A program made the position numbers and the translations under genes. The notes beneath the pieces are model-generated. The model was not told the origin of the DNA, did not search any database, and saw only the letters and a list, made by a program, of their open reading frames with translations. A stretch of DNA of 64,000 nucleotides. It comes from Olsenella_L kribbiana. GTDB lineage: Bacteria; Actinomycetota; Coriobacteriia; Coriobacteriales; Atopobiaceae. Of this stretch, positions 57,513 to 64,000 are shown piece after piece (position 1 is the first letter of the stretch; the number at the start of each line of letters is the position of its first letter). The stretch is from assembly GCF_036408795.1 (NCBI RefSeq), contig NZ_JAZGJP010000001.1, positions 276,046 through 340,045 of the forward strand, given 5' to 3'.

Positions 57513-58460
57513 TCAGGCCTCCCGTGCGGGCGTTGCCGTATCACGGTACTTGGCGGCAATCTTTGCCCACTTGGGCTCCTTGCCCTTCCAGACACAGAGG
57601 ATCTGGGAAGCGACCGCGAAGCTCGAATAGGTGCCGAGGAGCTCGCCAACGAACATGGCGAAGGCAAAGTCGCGCAGGGTCGAACCGCCAATAGCAAGCA
57701 TGCAGATGACCGGCACGACCGACGTGATCGTCGTGTTGATGGTGCGGACGATGACCTCATTGATCGAGTAGTTCGCGATCTCGTCGTAGGTATGGTGCTT
57801 GCCGTCAGAAAGCTGCTTTGCGTTCTCGTCGATGCGGTTGAACTCGACGACCGTGTCGTAGAGCGAATAGCCCATGATCGTCAGGAGCGCTGCTACGACA
57901 TTCGGCGTGATCGGCATCTGCGTCCAGGCATAGACACCGATGGTGATGAGCAGGTCATGTACGAGGGCGATGACAGCAGAGATCGACATCTTGAACTCAT
58001 AGCGGATCGAGACATAGACGATGATGGCGGCAATTGCGACGAAGAAGGCAAGAAGCGAAGAGCGGGTGACATCTGCTCCCCAGTCAGGGCCGATCGTCGT
58101 GACCTGATAGGAGGAATCCTCGAGGCCGAGCCTGTCTGCGACCTGGTTGGCATGGTCGGTGGCCGTCTGGGGATCCGTCGTGCCAGAACGCACGAGGAAG
58201 CCCGTCGCGCCATCCGTGACAGAGGTCTGGACCGTCGCTTCGCCCTCGCCTGCATCGGCAAGCGCATCGCGCATCTGCTCGATCGTGATCTCTCCCGTAT
58301 CGCGGAAGTCGATCTCGGTGCCGCCGATGAACTCGATGCCGAAGACAAGGCCGCGGGCAAGGATGCCGACAACGGAAAGAGCGATGAGGACACCGGAGAT
58401 GACGAAGAAGGCACGGCGGTGCTTCATGAACTGGATCTCGCCCTTGAAGTGGCTACGCAT
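57513..58460 (-). CDS. secF: Protein translocase subunit SecF
   Basis: SecF works with SecD to drive protein export using the proton motive force. The 315-aa protein has six membrane helices and the conserved GIEFIGGTEIDF loop, the IMGYSLYDTVVEFNRIDEN motif, and LAIGGSTLRDFAFAM. The start is ATG 58460 (MRSHFKGEIQF), with GGAGG 8 bases upstream, inside the last codons of secD (8-base overlap). ATG 58469 is an in-frame alternative. Confidence 0.95.
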   Translation of the reverse strand: MRSHFKGEIQFMKHRRAFFVISGVLIALSVVGILARGLVFGIEFIGGTEIDFRDTGEITIEQMRDALADAGEGEATVQTSVTDGATGFLVRSGTTDPQTATDHANQVADRLGLEDSSYQVTTIGPDWGADVTRSSLLAFFVAIAAIIVYVSIRYEFKMSISAVIALVHDLLITIGVYAWTQMPITPNVVAALLTIMGYSLYDTVVEFNRIDENAKQLSDGKHHTYDEIANYSINEVIVRTINTTITSVVPVICMLAIGGSTLRDFAFAMFVGELLGTYSSFAVASQILCVWKGKEPKWAKIAAKYRDTATPAREA

Positions 58461-59940
58461 GGGCCACACCTCCCTTCACGCCCCGCTCGCTGCGGGCGCG
58501 TTCTGCCTCTTCCAGATCTTCCTCGATGCCCCAGAACTTTGGGTGCCTCTCAATCTGGTGCTGGGCCAGAAGGCGAAGTGCCGGTGCCTTGAAGCAGAAC
58601 ATCGTCACGATGTCGCAGGCAACGCCGAGCGCAAGCGTGAGGCCGAAGCCCTTGACCGTGCCGGAGGCGAAGGCGAAGAGGGCGATAGCGGAGACGAGCG
58701 TCACGATATCAGCGTCAAGCGAGGTCTTGATGCCGTGCTTCGTGCCGGAGATCGAGGCGTTCTTGACGCTCTTCCCCATCCTGATCTCCTCGCGGAAGCG
58801 CTCGAGCACGAGAATCGACGAGTCGGCAGCAGATCCTGTCGTCAAGACCATGCCGGCAAGTCCCGGAAGCGTCAGGCTGAAGAGGCCATTCTTCGAGAGG
58901 ATGGCAAGAAGGCCGAGATAAAGGACAGCGAAGCAGGCAAGCGAACCCAGAGTCAGGATGCCCATGCCACGGTAGAAGAAGAAGAGATACACGACGACGA
59001 TCGCGACACCGGTCGCAATGGCGAGGATGCCCTGCTGGAGGGAGTCCTGGCCAAGCGTCGGTCCGACAACACGGGACTCAGAGTATGTGAGCGTCACAGG
59101 AAGCGAGCCGGAGTCCAGGACCGTCTTCAGGCTCTTTGCCTCATCGAGCGTGAAGGAGCCCGATATGGAGACATTGCCATCCGTGATGGCGGATTGCACT
59201 GCTGGCGCAGACTTCACGACGCCGTCGAGCACGATAGCGATCTGGCCCTTCGTCGGGGCAAGCTCGGTCGTGACATCGCCGAAGATCCGGGCACCTTCGC
59301 TGTTGAACGAGACATTCACGACATATTCGCCCGTCGAGGACTGGGCGACAGAGGTCTTCGTGATATAGGAGCCATCCATGAAGGCGGTGTAGGAGCCATC
59401 AGCAAGCTCGACATCCTCCTGGCCATTCCTGATCTTCAGGAGCGCATCGGCGTCGCCGATATCGTCGAGGCGGACGAACTCGATATGTCCGGTCTGGCCG
59501 ATGGTCTGGACGGCGGTCTCTGCATCCGTCGCACCCGGAATCTGGACGAGAATGGAATTTGCGCCCTGCTGCTGCACGGTCGCCTCGGAAGCGCCGAGCG
59601 AGTTCACGCGGTTCTGGACAATCGATGTAGCGGTAGCCATATCATCAGAGCTCGGCTGAGAGCCATCAGACTTCGAGGCCGTCAGGATGACGGAGACGCC
59701 GCCCTTGATATCGAGACCCTGATTGATGGAGGTGCCAAGCGGCGTGAAGGCAATCACGCAGGCAACGCAGACCGCTGCGAGAACGACGAGCGTCGATAAC
59801 CAGCGGCGGGCATTTGCGCTCAGGCGTCGCTTCGAGCGTGATTTCGGGCGCTTCGGTGCCGTAGCCGATGCGCCTTCTGAGGCATTCCAGCGCGCGACAC
59901 CCGATTCTTGGGGTGCTTGCCCCTTCTTGTTCTTAGCCAT
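58453..59940 (-). CDS. secD: Protein translocase subunit SecD
   Basis: A 495-aa SecD with a basic cytoplasmic N-terminus, one membrane helix (about residues 47-66), the DIKGGVSVIL motif, the large periplasmic-type P1 domain, and five further helices with the SecD/F signature region (LTLPGLAGMVLTTGSAADSS, FREEIRMGKSVKNAS). There is no yajC between tgt and secD. The C-terminal cytoplasmic tail (about 40 residues, Arg/Glu-rich) is longer than usual. secF overlaps its end. Confidence 0.95.
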   Translation of the reverse strand: MAKNKKGQAPQESGVARWNASEGASATAPKRPKSRSKRRLSANARRWLSTLVVLAAVCVACVIAFTPLGTSINQGLDIKGGVSVILTASKSDGSQPSSDDMATATSIVQNRVNSLGASEATVQQQGANSILVQIPGATDAETAVQTIGQTGHIEFVRLDDIGDADALLKIRNGQEDVELADGSYTAFMDGSYITKTSVAQSSTGEYVVNVSFNSEGARIFGDVTTELAPTKGQIAIVLDGVVKSAPAVQSAITDGNVSISGSFTLDEAKSLKTVLDSGSLPVTLTYSESRVVGPTLGQDSLQQGILAIATGVAIVVVYLFFFYRGMGILTLGSLACFAVLYLGLLAILSKNGLFSLTLPGLAGMVLTTGSAADSSILVLERFREEIRMGKSVKNASISGTKHGIKTSLDADIVTLVSAIALFAFASGTVKGFGLTLALGVACDIVTMFCFKAPALRLLAQHQIERHPKFWGIEEDLEEAERARSERGVKGGVAHA

Positions 59941-60038
59941 GTCCCTGCAACTTTCTAGAACCTATGGTCCCTCGTATCTGCAACAGAACCATTATAGGGA
60001 CATGGCCAAGATTGACAAAATGCGGAAACGTTGGGCAA

Positions 60039-61181
60039 TCAGAAGTCGCGCACTGCTTCCGATGCCATCCACTCGTCTTCGAACTGCTTGTAGGTGCCCG
60101 CAAAGATTGCAGCGCGTGCCTGGCGCATGAGCTCCAGGAGGAAGTAGATGTTGTGCATGGAGAGGAGGATGGCGCCGACCATCTCCTGCTGCTTCACAAG
60201 GTGATGGATGTAGGCACGCGTGAAGCCGCCTGTGCAGACAGGACACGTGCACTTGTCATCGAGCGGTCCGTGGTCGTGCGTATACTTCGCGTTCTTGAGG
60301 TTCATCCTTCCCTCATGGCTGAAGGCGGTGCCCATGCGAGCCGTGCGGGTCGGAAGCACGCAGTCGAACATATCGACACCACAGCCCACCTCATGCACAA
60401 GCGTCGTCGGATTGCCGACGCCCATGAGGTAGCGGGGCTTGTCCTTCGGCATGTACTCGCAGACCAAGGGATCGAGCGTCTCGCACATCGTCTCGAAGTC
60501 CTCGCCCACCGAGTAGCCGCCGATGCCGTAGCCGGGAAAATCGGCGCATTCCTCAAGATGGTGCAAGGACCGAAGGCGCAGGTCCATGTGCATGCCGCCC
60601 TGGACGATACCGAAGAGGGCCTGGTCCTCGCGGGTATGAGCCGCAAAGCAGCGCTCTGCCCAGGCGCTCGAGAGCTCGACCGCACGCTCGACGAAGGGAC
60701 GCTCTGCCGGATAGGGCGGGCACTGGTCGAGCTGCATCACGATATCAGCACCGAGCTGCTCTGCGATGTGCATGTTGTCCTCAGGCGTCCAGTGGATATA
60801 GGAGCCGTCGTAGTCGACCGCACGGAACGTCACGCCCTCATCGGAGAGCTTCGTGAACTCGCCGTGGGAGAAGACCTGGAAGCCGCCCGAATCGGTAAGG
60901 ATTGGACGGTGCCACTGCATGAACTCGTGAAGACCGCCCATCTCGTCCACAAGGTCTGCTCCCGGCCTGTTTGCGAGATGGTAGGTGTTCGCGAGGATGA
61001 TCTTGGCACCAAGCTCCTCGAGCGTGGAGGGAAGGATGCCCTTCACGGTTGCCTTCGTGCCGACCGGCATGAAGATGGGCGTCGGGATGTCGCCGTGCTC
61101 GGTATGGATGAGGCCGGCACGTGCATGGGTCAGAGGATCTTCTGCCTGGACCGTGAACGTGAAATTCGGATTGCTGGCCAC
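60039..61181 (-). CDS. tgt: Queuine/preQ1 tRNA-ribosyltransferase
   Basis: TGT exchanges guanine 34 of tRNAs with GUN anticodons for preQ1 (or queuine), the key step of queuosine modification. The 380-aa protein has the active-site Asp in TDSGGFQVFS, the nucleophile Asp in VDMFDCVLPTRTARM, and the zinc site CTCPVC with downstream Cys/His. The start is GTG 61181 (MASNPNF), with AAAGGAGG 6-7 bases upstream, 1 base after the HAD gene stop, so the two are coupled. preQ1 synthesis genes are not in the window. Confidence 0.96.
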   Translation of the reverse strand: MASNPNFTFTVQAEDPLTHARAGLIHTEHGDIPTPIFMPVGTKATVKGILPSTLEELGAKIILANTYHLANRPGADLVDEMGGLHEFMQWHRPILTDSGGFQVFSHGEFTKLSDEGVTFRAVDYDGSYIHWTPEDNMHIAEQLGADIVMQLDQCPPYPAERPFVERAVELSSAWAERCFAAHTREDQALFGIVQGGMHMDLRLRSLHHLEECADFPGYGIGGYSVGEDFETMCETLDPLVCEYMPKDKPRYLMGVGNPTTLVHEVGCGVDMFDCVLPTRTARMGTAFSHEGRMNLKNAKYTHDHGPLDDKCTCPVCTGGFTRAYIHHLVKQQEMVGAILLSMHNIYFLLELMRQARAAIFAGTYKQFEDEWMASEAVRDF

Positions 61182-61182
61182 G

Positions 61183-62088
61183 TTATGCCTCCTTTGCAGC
61201 TGCGTGCGCCTCTTCGAGCGCAGCCTCTATCCAGACGGCGACGCCGTCCTCATCGATGCTTGGACAGACTTCGTCTGCAAGCGCCTTCACATCGTCCGAT
61301 GCGTTGCCCATCGCGACGAAATGGCCGACATGCCCGATGAGCGGGATATCGTTTCCGCCGTCGCCGAAAGCGACGACAGCCTCTTTCGGGATGCCCAGAT
61401 AGGCAGCAAGCGCATCGGCGCCCGTGCCCTTTGTGACACCCTTCTTCGTGATCTCGATCTGGGTCTTCTCCATCTCGGCCACTTCCCAGATGCCTTCACG
61501 CTCGAGGATGCGCTCTGCCACCTTCATGTTCTCGGGTACCGGGAAGGAGCAGTCGAGCTTCTCTATCCCATCCTCTGCACTCTTGAGCTTCGGAAGGACC
61601 GACAGGCAGTTGTGCCATCCTTTGAGACGGAATATCGGATGCGAGACGAAGCCCTTCAGAATATCGAGGGCTGACCCGCTCTTGCGCTCCGTCTGTCCTG
61701 CCATATAGGAGATGGCACCTACCTCGGCGTAGGTATCCATACCGAGATGGACATGCCAGGCGGCATGGAGCGGCCTGAACGCCTGGTAGATCCTGAGCGC
61801 GTCATCACGCTCGATGGGCCTGCGCACAAGCGGTGCAAGATTCCCGTCGGCGATGCAGGCTCCATTTGCTGTCACGTAATAATCCATGCACTCAGCATCG
61901 GTGGCCGGCCCTTCGATGAGGCCGCGCGGGCGCCCGCTGCAGACAGCCGTCGCGACACCGTGGTCCTGGAGCATCTTGATTGCCGCTACAACCCGAGGAG
62001 AGATTCCCTGATGATGCGCAAGAATCGTTCCATCGAGGTCAAAAAGGCACAGCCCGATGCCCTGAGGGCACCGGGCTGTTCCGGTCAA
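61183..62088 (-). CDS. HAD-superfamily phosphatase, Cof type
   Basis: A Cof/YidA-like HAD hydrolase of about 300 aa. Motif I is LFDLDGTILAHH (nucleophile Asp), motif II is TAVCSGRP, and motifs III/IV are KGTGADALAAYLGI and AFGDGGNDIPLIGHVG. A sugar phosphate or FMN-type substrate is typical, but none can be assigned. The start is unclear. TTG 62088 gives MTGTARCPQGIGLCLFDLDG and has AAGGA directly adjacent. TTG 62139 lies within ptsH. The codons just before motif I coincide with the stem and U tract of a strong terminator after ptsH. It is coupled to tgt downstream. Confidence 0.85.
   Translation of the reverse strand: MTGTARCPQGIGLCLFDLDGTILAHHQGISPRVVAAIKMLQDHGVATAVCSGRPRGLIEGPATDAECMDYYVTANGACIADGNLAPLVRRPIERDDALRIYQAFRPLHAAWHVHLGMDTYAEVGAISYMAGQTERKSGSALDILKGFVSHPIFRLKGWHNCLSVLPKLKSAEDGIEKLDCSFPVPENMKVAERILEREGIWEVAEMEKTQIEITKKGVTKGTGADALAAYLGIPKEAVVAFGDGGNDIPLIGHVGHFVAMGNASDDVKALADEVCPSIDEDGVAVWIEAALEEAHAAAKEA
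62041..62079 (-). terminator. Terminator after ptsH lying inside the HAD coding sequence
   Basis: On the minus strand ACAGCCCGGUGCCC pairs over 14 bp (one G-U) with GGGCAUCGGGCUGU, loop UCA, followed by GCCUUUUU. The plus-strand reading has A-C at the G-U position, so the structure is better on the minus strand. Its U tract encodes Leu-Phe of the HAD motif LFDLDG. Confidence 0.8.
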
Positions 62089-62113
62089 TCCTTGCTTGAG
62101 TGCAGAGGGCTGA

Positions 62114-62389
62114 CTACTTCTCGCCAAAGCCGTCGTCAATCAGAGCGACGAGGGTGTCGAGAGCTTCCTGCTCCTGGTCGCCGTCGCAGGCAACCTCGAC
62201 CTTGGTGCCAGCAGCGAGGCCAGCAGCAAGAATCATCATGATGGACTTTGCGTTGACAGGAGCGGAGCCCTTCGTGAGGTCCTTGATCGTCACATTGCAG
62301 GGGAACTTCTTTGCGGCAGCAACAAACTGGGAAGCGGGACGTGCGTGAAGACCAGTAGCGTTGACAATGGTCGTCTGCTTGGAAACCAT
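62114..62389 (-). CDS. ptsH: Phosphocarrier protein HPr
   Basis: HPr passes phosphate from Enzyme I to sugar-specific PTS components. The 91-aa protein has the active-site His15 in NATGLHARPASQF. The regulatory serine of Gram-positive HPr is present in NAKSIMMI (Ser49, equivalent of Ser46), implying control by HPr kinase and catabolite repression. The start ATG 62389 has AAGGAG 7 bases upstream. A frame to 62443 is unsupported. No ptsI follows. The gene stands alone before a strong terminator that lies in the next gene. A -10-like TACAGT (complement of 62452-62457) is upstream. Confidence 0.96.
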   Translation of the reverse strand: MVSKQTTIVNATGLHARPASQFVAAAKKFPCNVTIKDLTKGSAPVNAKSIMMILAAGLAAGTKVEVACDGDQEQEALDTLVALIDDGFGEK

Positions 62390-62659
62390 CTTTTTCTCCT
62401 TTGACACGACAATGGAGCGCGCGGGCTGCCCCGCAATGCGCATTTGCCATTACTGTAACAAAACTTGTGCACTTGTGACACACTTTCTTTTCACTACGCA
62501 GAATCCAGAATGTTCCAGCATATTCCCTCCATCTCGAAGCTCTGCAGCTGTCCGCGATGGCATGAAATGACACCCGCTTTCCTATTTCTGGGCAGCGGCG
62601 GGCGGAAATGCGCCAAAATGGTACATGTACATGCTGAAGCACCAAGGAGCTTGGAAACC

Positions 62660-63883
62660 ATGCAGGACAACGCAGAAGAGCGCAGCGATACAAAGAAGCC
62701 CCGCCATGAGAGGCGCAAGGACAAGAAGCAGCAGAAGGACCAGAAGACACAGAAGAAGCCGAAGGGCTCCTCTGGCTTCACAGGCGGCTTTGCTGCCGTG
62801 AGGCAGGTGCACGCTGCCTCGAAGGAGCACTCGAATGCCCGCTCCGAGCTCAAGAAGGCAGAGTCCGCACTCGCCGAGGACAAGAAGGTGCTCGACCACA
62901 GGATCGATGTGACGAGAAGCTACGCCCAGATCGTCTCCGAGCAGACGAAGGCCAGGACGGATGCCGAGAAGGCGAAGGCTGCAGCAGAGCGCCGCATCGA
63001 GGTCCTGAAGGAAGAGCATGACAAGCTGGCTGGCGAGCTCGAAGCCATGCGCTCGGAGCATGCAGAAGCGCTCAAGCCTTTCCATAACGTCATGGAATCC
63101 ACCCGTGGCCGCGCTGACGATACGGCAAAGCTCCTCTCCGAGGCGAAGAAAGCCGCCAAGGCTGCGCAGACCGAGGCAAACGATGCACAGGCACGCCGCG
63201 AGCAGAGGATCTCTGCCGCGAACAAGGCCTACGACAATGCCCAAGCACGTCTTCGCAAGCTCAACGCCGACTTCGAGGAGCTCAAAGGCAGGCCTGATAC
63301 CGATGCTGGCGCCATCGCCCGCATGGAGCAGGAGATCTCTGCCGAGAAGGCACACCTCGAGAGCACGAAGGCAGACATCCCTCTGGTTACCGACGAGGCA
63401 CAGAAGAATGTCGATGCCGCCCAGCGCCATCTCTGGAACCAGCAGCAGGCACTCGATTCCGCGCAGAAGGCAGCAGAGGAAGCAAGCACTGAAGCCAAGC
63501 GTCGGAAGGCCGAGTACGACGAGCGCTACCAGAGCTTCCAGACCGAGGAGGCAACGCTCGACAACGATGTCGTGCAGCGCGAGATGGGGATCCGCGATGC
63601 CTCGAAGGACCGCGACACGGCTCAGGCAAATATCGAGGCCGCCCAGAAGCTCCTCGATGAGGCAGAGGACATCCATGCCCACCCCGAGGTCACGAAGAAG
63701 CTCGCCGAATCCGTGGCAGAGAAGCAGCACCTCGTCGATATCCAGAAGCAGGAAGTGAGCTCGCTTGCCCGCTCCGAAAAGCAGCTCAGGAGCTCCACGA
63801 GAAAGCAGCGCATCACCTTCATCTCCCTCCTCATCGTAATCGCTGCCGTCATCCTCCTCATCATCTGGTTCCTGACGCACTGA
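62660..63883 (+). CDS. Long coiled-coil protein with C-terminal membrane anchor (hypothetical)
   Basis: A 407-aa hypothetical protein. Residues 5-40 are Lys/Gln/Arg-rich and probably disordered (RRKDKKQQKDQKTQKKPK). From about 55 to 380 the chain is a nearly continuous coiled coil, Ala/Glu/Lys/Gln-rich, with a break near DADIP-like and Pro/Gly sites (GRPDTDAGA). It ends with a single membrane helix (RITFISLLIVIAAVILLIIW) and four residues, so it is tail-anchored. The start is ATG 62660 (MQDNAEERSD), with AAGGAG 11 bases upstream. A frame beginning at 62465 is unsupported. It may be a structural or division-related scaffold, but the function is unknown. Confidence 0.75.
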   Translation: MQDNAEERSDTKKPRHERRKDKKQQKDQKTQKKPKGSSGFTGGFAAVRQVHAASKEHSNARSELKKAESALAEDKKVLDHRIDVTRSYAQIVSEQTKARTDAEKAKAAAERRIEVLKEEHDKLAGELEAMRSEHAEALKPFHNVMESTRGRADDTAKLLSEAKKAAKAAQTEANDAQARREQRISAANKAYDNAQARLRKLNADFEELKGRPDTDAGAIARMEQEISAEKAHLESTKADIPLVTDEAQKNVDAAQRHLWNQQQALDSAQKAAEEASTEAKRRKAEYDERYQSFQTEEATLDNDVVQREMGIRDASKDRDTAQANIEAAQKLLDEAEDIHAHPEVTKKLAESVAEKQHLVDIQKQEVSSLARSEKQLRSSTRKQRITFISLLIVIAAVILLIIWFLTH

Positions 63884-63914
63884 TATGTAGATCCTTCTGT
63901 CAAGAGGCATGATT

Positions 63915-63956
63915 GTCCCATCCCCGGATTCCGCTCCGAGGATGGGACCATTCTCT
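63915..63956 (+). terminator. Terminator-like hairpin after the coiled-coil gene
   Basis: The 14-base arms GTCCCATCCcCGGA / TCCGaGGATGGGAC (one mismatch) with a 6-base loop are followed by CATTCTCT. The T tract is weak. Confidence 0.6.
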
Positions 63957-64000
63957 ATATCGTCCTCCGGAAGCCCTGCGCCTTTGTGGCGTGTCTGATT

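Noticed and set aside
1..64000. CRISPR arrays, prophage or transposase genes
   Set aside because: No regularly spaced short repeats, integrase, transposase or phage structural genes were seen. The only island-like segment lacks any recombinase.

Overview
The window is a 64-kb piece of a GC-rich (roughly 60%) bacterial chromosome, almost all of it core genome. Gene content and protein features (class III fructose-1,6-bisphosphatase, hom-lysC-asd back to back with thrC-thrB, Rho with a long Ala/Glu/Arg-rich N-terminal extension, an isoleucine T-box before ileS, rel-recJ-secF-secD-tgt in one block) suggest an actinobacterium of the class Coriobacteriia, probably Olsenella/Atopobium-like. That placement is inference from recognised families. 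No search was run.

Layout. 1-1.6 kb: rimP and the 5' part of nusA, behind a candidate promoter and leader hairpin. 1.7-9.2 kb: a LysR regulator, leuS, and a two-gene molybdenum hydroxylase (xanthine dehydrogenase family). 9.3-17.1 kb, minus strand: IMP dehydrogenase, a processive GT2 glycosyltransferase, rluD, lspA, and ileS under T-box control. 17.2-24.3 kb: fbp, ftsH, an rRNA methyltransferase, an L,D-transpeptidase and a YegP-like protein. 24.3-30.3 kb: the full aspartate-to-threonine route (asd, lysC, hom against thrC, thrB). 30.4-40 kb: VanZ-like and large membrane-anchored hypothetical proteins, tRNA-Ala(GGC), rho, a tandem-domain MarR regulator, argS, nicotinate phosphoribosyltransferase and a small tail-anchored protein. 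40-45.5 kb: a PflX-like radical SAM protein, tRNA-Ala(CGC), a probable 6S RNA, a WecA/TagO-type transferase, infC-rpmI-rplT and a P-loop kinase.

45.5-50.5 kb is the accessory part. A 4.9-kb, lower-GC island lies between the kinase gene and tRNA-Leu(CAA). It is bracketed by about 60-bp direct repeats that each contain a nearly identical terminator hairpin. The left copy also holds the 3' end of the kinase gene. The island carries one operon: a Cys-free secreted small protein of 131 aa, a strong hairpin, three ABC-2-like permeases, a BcrA/LanF-type ATPase and a membrane-anchored extracytoplasmic protein, the last five chained by ATGA overlaps. It looks like an export, immunity or envelope-defence module for a bacteriocin-like or DUF2712-like product. 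It is the best candidate in the window for an undescribed system.

50.5-64 kb returns to core genes: tRNA-Leu(CAA), tRNA-Leu(GAG), a glyoxalase II-like hydrolase, a bifunctional Rel, a RecJ-helicase fusion of 1221 aa with a HIRAN-like segment between the two enzymes, secF-secD, tgt, a HAD phosphatase, ptsH (HPr) and a tail-anchored coiled-coil protein. The ptsH terminator appears to lie inside the 5' end of the HAD coding sequence. Non-ATG starts (GTG, TTG) backed by good ribosome binding sites are common.
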